Assembly (NCBI GenBank): GCA_959347425.1
Contig: OY365741.1
Coordinates: forward strand, 1,822,501 to 1,886,500
Direction of reading: 5' to 3'
Length of the DNA: 64,000 nucleotides
Source of the DNA: an uncultured Amylibacter sp.
Lineage (GTDB): Bacteria; Pseudomonadota; Alphaproteobacteria; Rhodobacterales; Rhodobacteraceae
Below are more notes on the stretch, generated by a model. It was not told the DNA's origin. It saw nothing but the letters and a program-made list of their open reading frames with translations, and made no database searches. Numbering within the stretch: position 1 is the first letter of the stretch. The stretch is not shown here.

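Overview
The window looks like a chromosomal segment of a Gram-negative alphaproteobacterium. The evidence is an ftsZ-lpxC-bamD-recN block, a ccmFGHI cytochrome c maturation cluster, a class II DAHP synthase, a Kdo transferase, an LpxC lipid A enzyme and a BamD outer-membrane assembly lipoprotein. A marine or osmotically variable habitat is suggested by the quaternary-amine uptake genes, but the genus cannot be named from sequence alone.

Layout, left to right. (1) The 5' end of a comM/yifB-type gene on the minus strand (1-418). (2) A glycine betaine/proline-type ABC importer, proV-proW-proX, with a second tandem proX (630-5446). An identical 80-bp leader with a hairpin precedes each proX. A GlxA/GbdR-type AraC regulator faces it (5510-6475). 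(3) Class II DAHP synthase, guanylate kinase and a gamma-carbonic-anhydrase-like protein (6555-9127). (4) A minus-strand FAD monooxygenase, then a tightly overlapping minus-strand operon: neuB-like, neuC-like, Kdo transferase, Gfo/Idh oxidoreductase, CMP-sugar cytidylyltransferase and SDR (10455-16394). This is a nonulosonic-acid and inner-core surface glycan locus. (5) A small Sel1-repeat membrane protein, ccmF-ccmG-ccmH-ccmI, a convergent DsbD/ScsB-like reductase and a DsbA-family protein (16534-23897). Together these form a periplasmic thiol-redox cluster. (6) A CaiD-like hydratase with an NDP-forming acyl-CoA synthetase (23960-26833). (7) An AT-rich DNA methyltransferase fused to an HNH nuclease domain, then recN, bamD, lpxC and ftsZ, all on the minus strand (26847-34231). 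(8) An RND efflux pump and its adaptor (34469-38965), then panB (39099-39938).

The last 24 kb (40110 to beyond 64000) is one uninterrupted reading frame of at least 7,963 codons. It starts with a lipoprotein signal peptide (lipobox Cys33). About 1,600 residues of Cys-rich repeats follow, and then at least twelve Cys-free beta-rich modules separated by Cys-rich segments that shorten toward the C-terminus. The modules carry a recurrent motif of the type TGLIG-x-EGAVGAF-x(n)-YAGGFVA and resemble the beta-barrel domain of TbpB/Slam-dependent surface lipoproteins. I consider this giant, probably surface-anchored, disulfide-rich multi-barrel lipoprotein the candidate undescribed system. Its C-terminus lies outside the window.

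Starts were chosen from family N-termini, ribosome-binding sites and 4-nt stop/start overlaps. Several long frames that open with GTG or TTG were trimmed to internal ATGs.
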